A stretch of DNA of 64,000 nucleotides from an uncultured Bacilli bacterium (GTDB lineage: Bacteria; Bacillota_I; Bacilli_A; RF39; UBA660): assembly GCA_910580185.1 (NCBI GenBank), contig CAJTWC010000004.1, forward strand, positions 62,001 to 126,000, written 5' to 3'. Below, one piece after another: positions 41,501-48,760 of the stretch. The notes beneath the pieces are model-generated. The model ran no database searches. It was not told the DNA's origin and worked only from the letters and a program-made list of their open reading frames with translations. Within the stretch, counting starts at the first letter, position 1. Every line of letters starts with the position of its first letter. The position numbers and the translations under genes were made by a program.

Positions 41501-43252
41501 ACCAGAGAAAAAAAAGTAAATCTAGATGAGAAAAAATACGGAGAAGAATTATCTAACGTTGTTAATTATCTAGCAGATATTGCAAGTGAACAAAAACTTA
41601 AATCAAGACCTTTATGGTTAGAGAAAATACCAAACTTTATCAAGATTGGTGATTTGGTTAAAAAGTATGATTATAAAGTAAGAACAGGATTAATAGATAT
41701 TCCAGTAGGTGAGTATGATGTGCCAGAACAACAAAAGCAAAGCCTACTTACAGTTCCAATAAGTGCTAAAGGAAATACTTTAGTATATGGAGCACCAGGT
41801 TCTGGTAAAGAAAACTTTATAATGACACTTGTTTATGAAGCGATGAATCTTTATACCCCAGAGGACATTAATTTTTACATAATGGATTTTGGTGCGGAAA
41901 TACTAAAAATATTTAAACCTTCTGTGTATGTTGGTGATGTAGTTCAAATAGATGAAGAAGAAAAAATAGTTAATTTATATAAAATGCTAAATAGTATGAT
42001 GGAGCAAAGAAAGAATTTATTTTCTAATTATGGTGGTAACTTCTTTAATTATAATGCTAAAAGTGGTTCTAAAGTTCCAAGCATAGTAATTATTTTAAAT
42101 AATTTTGAGGCATATCAAGATACGTATGAAGAATATGAAGATACGTTAAACGTTTTAACACGTGAATGTTCTAAATATGGAATATACTTTATAGCAACTT
42201 GCAATACACCAAATGGTATGAGGTTTAAAATTAAACAGAACTTCTCGCAGATATATTGCTTGCAACAAAATAACGAAGATGATTACTCAACTATTTTAGG
42301 TAACGTAAATAAAAGTTTTCCTTCTAAACTTTTTGGTAGAGGTATTATAAAGACGGAAAACGTTTATGAATTTCAAACCGCTTCGATTGATACTCAAGAT
42401 AAAACAAATGATTTAATTGAAGCTAAAATAAAAGAAGATAAAAATAAGTATAAGGTTAAAGCTAAAAATATTCCAATACTTCCAGAAATAGTTAATTATG
42501 AATCTATTGAAGATAGTTTAAATATAAATAGTATGGATACTATAATAGGTATTGAAAAGAAGAGTTTAGATGTTTCATCTTATAATTTTACTAAAAATTT
42601 AATAAACGTAATAACAGCAAATGAACCATCTATTATGAATGATTTTACTAATGCTTTTATTAGTCAGTTAAAAACAAAACCAGTTTTTCAAACAATGGTT
42701 GTAGATGCTGGGGAGATGGATATTAATGAAAGTGTAAAAAGCGGAATTGTTTATGAAGAAAACGATTACAATGGTATTTTTGAAAAGATATTAAAGTATG
42801 AAACTGATTGTTATGATTTATATGTTAATAATAATTATAATGTAAACGTATTAAGAAATCAGAAAAAAGTGTTATTTGTAATAAATGGCATTGATGGTTT
42901 TAAAAGCAAATTAACATTAGAAAATCAAAATAAAATAAATGACTTCTTTAGTAAGGCTAAAGATTTAGGTATTATTAACTTCATCTTAATTGATAGTATT
43001 GATAAGATTAAAAAGATAGAGTATGAAACTTGGTTTAAGGATGGTTTTAACGCATCAGATGGTATATGGATAGGTGATGGAATAAACGATCAGTTTACTC
43101 TTAAGGTATCTGTTAGAACTGATGAGGTAAGAGAATCTACCGAAGATGAGTTCTGTTTCGTACTTAAACGTGGTAAGCCGGTACTTGTTAAGTACATAAG
43201 TGATTTTACAAATAAAGTAGATGATGAAGATGAAATGTTAGAATTAGATTAA
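38597..43252 (+). CDS. essC: EssC-type FtsK/SpoIIIE ATPase of T7SSb
   Basis: 1551 residues. FHA-like domain ~100-195 (ILIGSKSGCNITFNV, then KRYGTYVNNLRVF), two transmembrane helices ~262-285 and ~299-318, a basic region, then three ATPase modules. D1 has Walker A GMTGSGKSE near 714 and Walker B LFIISDEFAELK; D2 has GAPGSGKEN near 1064 with a weak Walker B (IVIILNNFE); D3 near 1335 has no Walker A (TANEPSIMND). This order is that of EssC/YukBA, the T7SSb membrane motor that binds WXG100 substrates at D3. It closes the cassette. Genes for EssA, EssB and EsaA are not adjacent. Confidence 0.95.
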   Translation: MRVSLIKRDRIRSINIPDIASGNFWVTDYDESGKEVNLLNITEEQGTWKLISNQEFYCELNNTYVAAVTLKEYAFCTIKKASTNEAMLIYTSPSSDDNACDYYISPNDTKEILIGSKSGCNITFNVLDSEHAKLVFENGKYVLYSLSKRYGTYVNNLRVFEKKTLEYGDTIFLNGLKIVFMKYQFNAKLNIYYYGNSLQVSGLTAATYDNIEESFTEDAEDLDMKWYNDNDYFHKTPRFVSEIKEKEIKIDVPPAKEPENDMPVILTVGPMLTMSMSSMVMAFTSIANLRNGGGSLSSAMPSIVMSIAMVASTLLWPTITRKFEDRRRKKKEKERINKYTKYIDGKRKEIQDELLNQTNILKGNYPSLLDCNKLILEKNPILWQKRIEDEDFLKVSLGYGSYPMKLKLTYPEEQFTMEEDELKNVSDKLGREPKILQNVPVPYSFMDNHISGVIGKYEDRSDYLKKLILQLITFHSYIDLKIVILTDNDKKSTWKDIKNLPHCFTDDKLLRLFASKNEEYGVVCSYLEKVFNARRDVEQRDINPHKYDKIFLVITDSFKMVRNQDFIENLLKEKSNYGFSLIISNGNIATLPEQCKSFITVNDKNGNAIKNVVNEDKHDFVIDVNNGINYNECYKMLSNIPIETSDNGSSKIPDRVGFLEMYDVGKIEQLNSLNRWQKSNPMETLATPVGYGKNNELQYIDLHEKYHGPHGLVAGMTGSGKSEFIISYILSLAVNYNPLEVQFILIDYKGGGLAGAFENANSGKKLPHLVGTITNLDASEIKRSISSIESELKRRQRLFNVARDKNGESTVDIYKYQRLYREGKVDEPVSHLFIISDEFAELKTQQPEFMEQLISTARIGRSLGVHLILATQKPSGVVDPQIWSNTRFRVCLRVQDKGDSNEVIKCPDAAFLKQTGRFYFQVGYNEVFTLGQAAWAGGQYVPKEKTKKQIDTTISFINNVGQVVRSIETREKKVNLDEKKYGEELSNVVNYLADIASEQKLKSRPLWLEKIPNFIKIGDLVKKYDYKVRTGLIDIPVGEYDVPEQQKQSLLTVPISAKGNTLVYGAPGSGKENFIMTLVYEAMNLYTPEDINFYIMDFGAEILKIFKPSVYVGDVVQIDEEEKIVNLYKMLNSMMEQRKNLFSNYGGNFFNYNAKSGSKVPSIVIILNNFEAYQDTYEEYEDTLNVLTRECSKYGIYFIATCNTPNGMRFKIKQNFSQIYCLQQNNEDDYSTILGNVNKSFPSKLFGRGIIKTENVYEFQTASIDTQDKTNDLIEAKIKEDKNKYKVKAKNIPILPEIVNYESIEDSLNINSMDTIIGIEKKSLDVSSYNFTKNLINVITANEPSIMNDFTNAFISQLKTKPVFQTMVVDAGEMDINESVKSGIVYEENDYNGIFEKILKYETDCYDLYVNNNYNVNVLRNQKKVLFVINGIDGFKSKLTLENQNKINDFFSKAKDLGIINFILIDSIDKIKKIEYETWFKDGFNASDGIWIGDGINDQFTLKVSVRTDEVRESTEDEFCFVLKRGKPVLVKYISDFTNKVDDEDEMLELD

Positions 43253-43336
43253 AGTAAAAGAGATAAAATTCTTTTGCTTTTTCTTTATATGTTTTATTAA
43301 ATGTGTTAAAATATAAATATAATAAAGGAGGTTTTT

Positions 43337-43795
43337 ATGAAAGAAGAAACAAAAAGAAAAATATTATTAGCAGTTATATGTATCGTTACTTTAGTAGTGC
43401 TTGTGGTAGCATTAAAACTTAATGATAATAGAAAAGAAGATGAATTATCAACTTCAAAGATTAGTAATTATTTAACTGAAATAAATTATAATGAAATATC
43501 TACTCATGTTATAGAACAACCTAGTGCTATAATTTATGTTTCTAATAGTAGTGAAGATGAAACAAAAAAATTTGATGAAATATTTATACCAATTATAAAA
43601 AAATATAACTTAGGAAATGAAATTATATATATTAATATAAATGAAACTACGCTTGCGGATCCTATTTATCAATATGCTCCAGAACTTGTGTTTTATAAAA
43701 ACGGAGAAGTATCTGATGTAATAAACGTAAGTACTTTAAAAGACAAAAATGACGTTATTAAACTATTAAAAGAAAGAAGTGTAATAAATGATTAA
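43337..43795 (+). CDS. Membrane-anchored thioredoxin-fold protein without CxxC
   Basis: 152 residues. An N-terminal helix (ILLAVICIVTLVVLVVALKL near residues 9-28) would place the rest outside the membrane. The remainder looks like a thioredoxin fold (SAIIYVSNSSEDETKKFDEI; IIYININETTLADP; APELVFYKNGEV with a near cis-Pro pattern), but there is no CxxC (YVSNSSED at the redox site). Not a redox enzyme; perhaps a scaffold. It overlaps trmL by 8 bases. RBS AAGGAGG. A link to T7SS is possible by position only. Confidence 0.6.
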   Translation: MKEETKRKILLAVICIVTLVVLVVALKLNDNRKEDELSTSKISNYLTEINYNEISTHVIEQPSAIIYVSNSSEDETKKFDEIFIPIIKKYNLGNEIIYININETTLADPIYQYAPELVFYKNGEVSDVINVSTLKDKNDVIKLLKERSVIND

Positions 43796-44315
43796 CGTAG
43801 TTTTATACCAGCCGGAAATACCAGGTAATACTGGTAATATAATGCGTACATGTGCCGCAACTAATACTAAACTTCATTTAATAAAACCACTTGGTTTTTC
43901 TTTAGATGAAAGTTATATAAAAAGAAGTGGTGCTAATTACATAAATGATTGTGATTATACGGTTTATGAAAACTGGGATGATTTTAAAAGTAAAAATAAA
44001 GGTACATATTACTATTTAACAAGATATGGTAAAAAGCCTCATACTTCGTTTGATTATAGTAAAAAAGATGAACGTATTTATCTTGTGTTTGGTAAGGAAA
44101 GTAGTGGTATACCACTAGATATATTAAAGGATGATTTAGATCATTGCCTAAGAATTCCAATGACTGATAAGGTTAGGGCACTTAACCTATCTAATTGTGC
44201 TGCTATAATGGTTTATGAAGCCTTAAGGCAACAAGATTATAGGGATTTACTAAGAACAGAACCATTTAAGGGTGAAGATTATATAGAAACAGGAATAGAT
44301 GCTAGCGAAAGCTAG
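43788..44315 (+). CDS. trmL: tRNA (cytidine/uridine-34 2'-O)-methyltransferase
   Basis: 175 residues of SPOUT type. Motif 1 is PEIPGNTGNIMRTCAATN near residue 9, motif 2 LVFGKESSGIPLDIL near 102, and motif 3 CLRIPMTDKVRALNLSNCAA near 124; these form the knotted SAM site. TrmL methylates the wobble base of certain Leu tRNAs. It overlaps the end of the upstream gene, so the two are coupled. Confidence 0.93.
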   Translation: MINVVLYQPEIPGNTGNIMRTCAATNTKLHLIKPLGFSLDESYIKRSGANYINDCDYTVYENWDDFKSKNKGTYYYLTRYGKKPHTSFDYSKKDERIYLVFGKESSGIPLDILKDDLDHCLRIPMTDKVRALNLSNCAAIMVYEALRQQDYRDLLRTEPFKGEDYIETGIDASES

Positions 44316-44321
44316 TTTTTT
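44302..44321 (+). terminator. Terminator of trmL
   Basis: CTAGC-GAAA-GCTAG, a GAAA tetraloop hairpin, followed by a T run. It overlaps the TAG stop. Confidence 0.8.
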
Positions 44322-44400
44322 TATTAGATAATTAGAATTTTTAAAGTGCAAACAAAACATTTCAAAGTGCAATTTTTGCACTCTGAAATTGATAAAATAG

Positions 44401-44628
44401 ACAAAATATGATATTCTAAATAGAATTTTATGTACGGCTAGTTTAAAAAGTAAAATATTTATTAGGTTATTTTATAAAGAGGATTATGAAATTATAAATA
44501 AAATTAAGAAAAGTGATGTAGGATTGAAGGTATTATTTAAAATAAATAAAAACGATTATCCTATAAAAGAAGAGTATGACCTAGTTATTTTAGAAAAATC
44601 AGAAAATACTAATCAAAAACTAATGTAA
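44401..44628 (+). pseudogene. Relic ORF without a start codon
   Basis: Open for 75 codons after a TAG, reading SKIFIRLFYKEDYEIINKI and LVILEKSENTNQKLM, with no ATG before the last codon and no ribosome site. A strong terminator begins inside its end, so it looks like the 3' end of a former gene. The upstream stretch (44325-44400) has AAAGTGCAA twice and a small palindrome AGTGCAA-TTT-TTGCACT. The family is not recognised. Confidence 0.35.
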
Positions 44629-44651
44629 TAGTAATTGATTAGTATTTTTTT
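44605..44651 (+). terminator. Rho-independent terminator
   Basis: AATACTAATCAA pairs exactly with TTGATTAGTATT around an 18-base loop, followed by a T run. Confidence 0.85.
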
Positions 44652-44652
44652 A

Positions 44653-44681
44653 TTGTAGTCAAAACAAACGTTTGGTATAAT
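44653..44681 (+). promoter_or_regulatory. Promoter of the RhuM-Fic pseudogene
   Basis: TTGTAG, 17 bases, then TATAAT with the TGG extension. A leader of about 165 bases follows, with the hairpin CTAAGG...CCTTAG at 44785-44811. Confidence 0.65.
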
Positions 44682-44847
44682 ATTCTTGTTATATAAAGTC
44701 CAAACTTCGCTTGTACGAAGAGATCTAAGTGATGAATTGTTAATTTTAGTGTTGGAAAAATCTAAAGTAAAGGAGGTTATTTGCTAAGGTAACAATACAT
44801 TACGCCTTAGTTTGCATTTAAAAAATACAAATAAGGAGAAAAGAAAA

Positions 44848-45798
44848 TTGAAAAATGAAATTATTTTGTTTGAAGAAGAGGATATAAAATTAGAAGTAAA
44901 TATGAAAGATGATACTGTTTGGCTTAATAGAAGTCAAATAGCTGAACTATTTGAAAGAGACATTAAAACTATCGGTAAGCATATAAATAATGCTTTAGTT
45001 GAAGAATTAGATAATTCAACTGTCGCAAAATTTGCGACAACCACTAAACATGGTGCAATAGAAGGTAAAACACAAACTAGAATGGTTGAGTATTATAATT
45101 TAGATATGATAATAAGTGTAGGTTATCGTGTTAAATCAAAGTGAGGCATAGCGTTTAGAAGGTGGGCTAATAAAGTTCTTAAAGATTATTTATTAAAAGG
45201 CTATGCTGCTAATAACAAAAGGCTAGAATATTTAGAGAAGACCATTAAATTAATTGAGATAGCTAACAGAGCAGACGAAAGGTTAGAAGATGCTGATGCT
45301 AAAAGTATATTAAAAGTAATAGGTAATTACTCTAAAGCTCTTAATTTACTTGATGATTATGATCACAAAACATTAAGTTTAAGAAAAGAAACTACAAGTA
45401 ATAAGATAATTACTTATGAGGATTGTAAAAATTTAATTAACACTTTAAGGTTTAACGAAGAAAGTGATATATTTGCTCTGGAAAGAAATGAAGGGCTAAA
45501 AAGTATTATAAATACTTTATATCAAACTTACGATGGTAAAGATGTATATCATAGTTTGGAAGAAAAAGCAGCTAATTTTCTTTATTTAACAGTTAAAAAT
45601 CATGTGTTTATAGATGGTAATAAAAGAATAGCTGCTACTTTGTTTATATATTTCTTGCAATTTTATGAAATGTTATATAAAGATAATAAAAAGATAATTG
45701 ATAATAATACGTTAGCATCTTTAACAATTTTAATCGCGGAGTCTAATCCTAAAGAAAAAGATATATTAATAAGCCTAATAACTAACTTTCTAACATAA
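44848..45798 (+). pseudogene. RhuM-Fic/Doc fusion gene broken by an in-frame TGA
   Basis: TTG 44848 with AAGGAG upstream starts a RhuM domain (DTVWLNRSQIAELFERDIKT, then NSTVAKFATT and MVEYYNLDMIISVGYRVKSK). TGA at 45142-45144 interrupts it, and the same frame goes on with GIAFRRWANKVLKDYLLKGY to a Fic/Doc motif HVFIDGNKRIAATLF near codon 255 (HxFxDGNKR kept). The usual residue at the stop is Arg (K-R-G), so CGA to TGA fits. Fic domains AMPylate or phosphorylate targets; RhuM-Fic genes are common accessory toxins. Palindrome TGTCGCA-AAAT-TTGCGACA occurs in the first part. Confidence 0.88.
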
Positions 45799-45824
45799 AA
45801 AAAGTACAGTAAATGTACTTTTTT
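45797..45824 (+). terminator. Bidirectional terminator between convergent genes
   Basis: AAAAAAGTACA pairs with TGTACTTTTTT around GTAAA. It covers the end of the RhuM-Fic pseudogene and that of the leftward lipoprotein gene. Confidence 0.85.
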
Positions 45825-46695
45825 AATTACTTACTTCTAGTTTTATTGAATTTATATTTTCCATCATAATTGATATATAATCTTCTTTATTTTTTCTATC
45901 ACTAGCATCTAGTGTAGAAATAGTGTTTAATTTGATAGTATTAAAGTTATATGTTTCTTTTAATGTTTTAATTGTATTATTTTCTTCTTCATTATCTTTT
46001 AAAAATACATAACTAATTTCCTTGTTACTTAGCATTTTTTTAACGTCAGCGATAACTTTATCAGTAAGGTTATCATTTTCTTCTAATGAAATAACGTTAA
46101 ATCCATACTTTTCTAAAAACTTAAAAGTATCAGAACTAACAACGATAGTTGGGTTATTACTTGATGTAGCAATTTGCTTTAGCTCAGCATCAACCTCGGA
46201 TAGTGAAAGTTTTAACTTTTCATAATTTTCTTCAATTTTTTTAATTTCGATGTTTTTACCAATGTATTCTTCTAATCCTTTTTTTATGTTAGATGCCATC
46301 ATTAAATAATTAGATGGATTAAGCCATGACTCAGCAACATCATACGTATAAGTCATGCCTAAGGATGCATCTATTACTTTTATTCGTTTATTTTTATTCA
46401 ACATGCTAACAGCATAATCTTTTTCTTTTTTTATGGTTCCGTTATAAACGTATAAATCACTTTTGCTATAATCATTTAATTGCTTATTTGTTAACTTATA
46501 ATTTTTATAATTCGTTCCATCTGGATAGATTCCATATATGGCAATTTCATCACCATATAAGTTTTCTAAAATGTATTCTACCGGATATACACTAGTATAG
46601 GCTGTCATTGCAACAGTATTGTTTTCCTTGGTACAGCCACTAAGTATAAACAGTGATAAAATAACCCCCATAATAGCTAAAATTTTACTTTTCAT
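45823..46695 (-). CDS. Zinc/manganese-type (ZnuA-like) substrate-binding lipoprotein
   Basis: 290 residues from ATG 46695 (AAAGGAAG upstream; codons before this Met belong to the overlapping yidD region). Lipoprotein signal MKSKILAIMGVILSLFILSG with Cys at residue 21. YTSVYPVEYILENLYGDEIA and NDYSKSDLYVYNG are the cluster A-1 pattern of metal-binding receptors, and KYGFNVISLEENDNLTDKVI the C-lobe. The usual His-rich loop is absent. Typical metal-ligand His residues are few, so the metal is uncertain. No permease or ATPase lies nearby. Confidence 0.75.
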   Translation of the reverse strand: MKSKILAIMGVILSLFILSGCTKENNTVAMTAYTSVYPVEYILENLYGDEIAIYGIYPDGTNYKNYKLTNKQLNDYSKSDLYVYNGTIKKEKDYAVSMLNKNKRIKVIDASLGMTYTYDVAESWLNPSNYLMMASNIKKGLEEYIGKNIEIKKIEENYEKLKLSLSEVDAELKQIATSSNNPTIVVSSDTFKFLEKYGFNVISLEENDNLTDKVIADVKKMLSNKEISYVFLKDNEEENNTIKTLKETYNFNTIKLNTISTLDASDRKNKEDYISIMMENINSIKLEVSN

Positions 46696-46918
46696 TTTTA
46701 TTCTTCCTTTCTGGTACGGGATCATATCCATACGTTCCAAAAGGGTTACACTTTAAAATTCTTTTAAATCCTAGAAATACACCTTTTATCGAACCATGTT
46801 CTTTAATTGCTATTTTCATATACTCTGAACAAGAGGGTATATGCTTGCAGTAACCATGAAACGGTCCAGGAACTTTTTGATATATATTTATTATCCCAAT
46901 TAATATATTTTTTATCAT
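46685..46918 (-). CDS. yidD: YidD membrane protein insertion efficiency factor
   Basis: 77 residues with the YidD signature: YQKVPGPFHGYCKHIPSCSE then YMKIAIKEHGSIKGVFLGFK and RILKCNPFGTYGYDPVPE. It is a small membrane-associated protein that helps YidC/Sec insertion. The 3' end overlaps the start of the lipoprotein gene by 11 bases, so the two are coupled. Confidence 0.93.
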   Translation of the reverse strand: MIKNILIGIINIYQKVPGPFHGYCKHIPSCSEYMKIAIKEHGSIKGVFLGFKRILKCNPFGTYGYDPVPERKNKNEK

Positions 46919-47028
46919 AAATCAATTTTACCATTTTTTAATTAATAATGATAGTGTTATTAGCTAAAAAAAATATTTTACTTCTTTACGTCAAGTTTAA
47001 ATAATATGAATCTTTTACTTGAATTCTA

Positions 47029-47058
47029 TGGACATTTTAACGTGTATTATGGTATTAT
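47029..47058 (+). promoter_or_regulatory. mraZ promoter
   Basis: TGGACA (47029-47034), 18 bases, TATTAT (47053-47058), directly before the MraZ boxes. Confidence 0.65.
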
Positions 47059-47093
47059 AGTGGTAGCCAGTGGAATATAGTGGTAGAATGTGG
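47059..47093 (+). promoter_or_regulatory. MraZ operator: four GTGG boxes at 10-bp spacing
   Basis: AGTGG at 47059, 47069 and 47079 and TGTGG at 47089, each exactly one DNA turn apart, between the -10 box and the mraZ ribosome site. MraZ autoregulates dcw clusters by binding direct repeats of this kind. Confidence 0.85.
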
Positions 47094-47102
47094 GGGATAG
47101 AT

Positions 47103-47537
47103 ATGTTCATGGGTGAGTTTCATCATAACATTGATGATAAAGCAAGATTAGTTTTACCTTCAAAATTTAGATATGAACTTGGTGAAACGTTCGTTGTTAC
47201 CCGTGGGTTAGAAGGATGCTTATTTGTATATTCTAAAACCGAGTGGGAAAACTTAGTGAACAAATTAAAAAAACTTCCTTTTACCAAAAAAGATGCGAGA
47301 GCTTTCTTAAGATTCTTTTTATCAGGAGCAGCAGAATGCACTTTTGACAAACAAGGCAGGGTAGCTATTCCATCACCACTAGCAAGTTATGCAAACCTAA
47401 AGAAAGAATGTGTGGTTATTGGTGTTAATGATAGACTGGAAATATGGTCTTTAGAAGCATTTGATAAATTCTTTAGTGAAAATGAAGAAAATATGTCAGA
47501 TTTAGCAGAAAGCTTATTTGATGGTATGGAGGTTTAG
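47103..47537 (+). CDS. mraZ: Transcriptional regulator MraZ
   Basis: 144 residues from ATG 47103 (GGGGGA 5 bases upstream); ATG 47070 in frame is inside the operator. Two SpoVT/AbrB-like repeats: MGEFHHNIDDKARLVLPSKF then GAAECTFDKQGRVAIPSPLA, each with the DxxGR/DxxAR core. MraZ controls the cell-wall/division cluster and itself through the boxes at 47059-47093. It ends 0 bases before rsmH. Confidence 0.95.
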   Translation: MFMGEFHHNIDDKARLVLPSKFRYELGETFVVTRGLEGCLFVYSKTEWENLVNKLKKLPFTKKDARAFLRFFLSGAAECTFDKQGRVAIPSPLASYANLKKECVVIGVNDRLEIWSLEAFDKFFSENEENMSDLAESLFDGMEV

Positions 47538-48464
47538 ATGAAACACATAAGCGTTTTATTAGAGCCTACAATTAATGCGTTAAACATCAAAAATGATGGT
47601 ATATACGTTGATTGTACTTTAGGTTATGCAGGTCATTCGAGCGCAATCTTAAAAAGATTAAAAAAGGGAAAATTATATGCTTTTGATCAAGATGAAGATG
47701 CAAGGGCACATAGTGAAAACGTTCTAAAAAACATTGGTGATAATTTTGAAATAATTCCTACTAATTTTTCTAATTTGAAAGAGGAATTAAATAAAAGAGG
47801 AATAACTGGTGTTGATGGCATTATGTTTGATTTGGGGGTTTCATCGCCTCAATTAGACGATGCTGATAGGGGGTTTAGTTTTCACAAAAGCGCACCCTTA
47901 GATATGCGTATGGATAAAAGCGCTAAGCTAACCGCTAAAGACGTGGTTAATAATTATTCATTTAATGATTTATATAGAATAATTAAAAATTATGGTGAAG
48001 AAAAATATGCTAAACAAATAGCAAGAGAAATAGAAAAAGAAAGAAAGGTTAAGCCTATAGAAACAACTTTAGAACTAGCAGAGACTATATCAAACGCGGT
48101 TCCTGAAAAGTATAAGAGGCTAACCCATCCTGCTAGAAGAACCTTTCAAGCGATAAGAATAGAAGTTAACAATGAATTAGATATATTACCAAAAACGTTT
48201 AATGATGCGATTGATTTATTAAATGAAGACGGTGTTATTGCAATCATAACTTTTCATTCATTAGAAGATAAGATTGCCAAAAAGGTTTTATTATCCAGGG
48301 CAAAAGAAAATCCGCTAGCTAAAGGATTACCTGTGGTGCCAGAAGAATATAAACCAGAGCTTAAACTATTAAAGAAAATAAAACCAAGTGAGGAAGAGCT
48401 TTTAAATAATAAAAGATCAAGAAGTTCAATACTTAGGGTTGGGATAAAACAAAGGAGAGGATAA
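47538..48464 (+). CDS. rsmH: 16S rRNA (cytosine-1402 N4)-methyltransferase
   Basis: 308 residues. SAM loop IYVDCTLGYAGHSSAIL near residue 21, DGIMFDLGVSSPQLDDADRG near 92, RRTFQAIRIEVNNEL near 203, and ITFHSLEDKIAKK near 235, all RsmH/MraW marks. It methylates C1402 in the ribosomal P site. Second gene of the dcw cluster, directly after mraZ. Confidence 0.97.
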   Translation: MKHISVLLEPTINALNIKNDGIYVDCTLGYAGHSSAILKRLKKGKLYAFDQDEDARAHSENVLKNIGDNFEIIPTNFSNLKEELNKRGITGVDGIMFDLGVSSPQLDDADRGFSFHKSAPLDMRMDKSAKLTAKDVVNNYSFNDLYRIIKNYGEEKYAKQIAREIEKERKVKPIETTLELAETISNAVPEKYKRLTHPARRTFQAIRIEVNNELDILPKTFNDAIDLLNEDGVIAIITFHSLEDKIAKKVLLSRAKENPLAKGLPVVPEEYKPELKLLKKIKPSEEELLNNKRSRSSILRVGIKQRRG

Positions 48465-48465
48465 A

Positions 48466-48747
48466 ATGGCTAGAAAAAAAAGAGTTAAATTCGAAAAAAA
48501 CATAATTACTCTTACAATCATAACAATATGCTTTGTTCTTGTTTCTATTTTGTTTTTTAAAGCACAATTATCCTCTATAAACATAGAAGTTGAAAGATTA
48601 AAAAAAGATGTTACTAAACAAGAAAAAGTAAATGAAAGTTTAACCATGAAAGTAAATGAATTAATTTCTTTAGAAAACATGCAATTAGTTGCAGCGAATA
48701 ATGGTTTGGAGTATAATAATAATAATATTATTGTAATACAAAAATAA
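48466..48747 (+). CDS. ftsL: FtsL-like division protein
   Basis: 93 residues: a basic N-terminus, one membrane helix (ITLTIITICFVLVSILFF near residues 14-31), then a coiled coil of about 45 residues. The place between rsmH and the class B PBP and the bitopic coiled-coil form are those of FtsL. It would be part of the septal FtsL-FtsB-DivIB complex. It starts one base after the rsmH stop. Confidence 0.82.
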   Translation: MARKKRVKFEKNIITLTIITICFVLVSILFFKAQLSSINIEVERLKKDVTKQEKVNESLTMKVNELISLENMQLVAANNGLEYNNNNIIVIQK

Positions 48748-48760
48748 GGGTGATTTAAAA

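Noticed and set aside
45142..45144. TGA read as tryptophan (genetic code 4) in the RhuM-Fic gene
   Set aside because: Other genes end at TGA in sensible places (5625-5627 in an ATGA overlap, 20179-20181, 27175-27178 region), Trp is written TGG throughout, and the family has Arg, not Trp, at this site.
45823..46695. Assignment as definite zinc receptor AdcA/ZnuA
   Set aside because: The His-rich loop and clear metal His residues are not visible and no transporter genes are adjacent, so only a ZnuA-like call is given.
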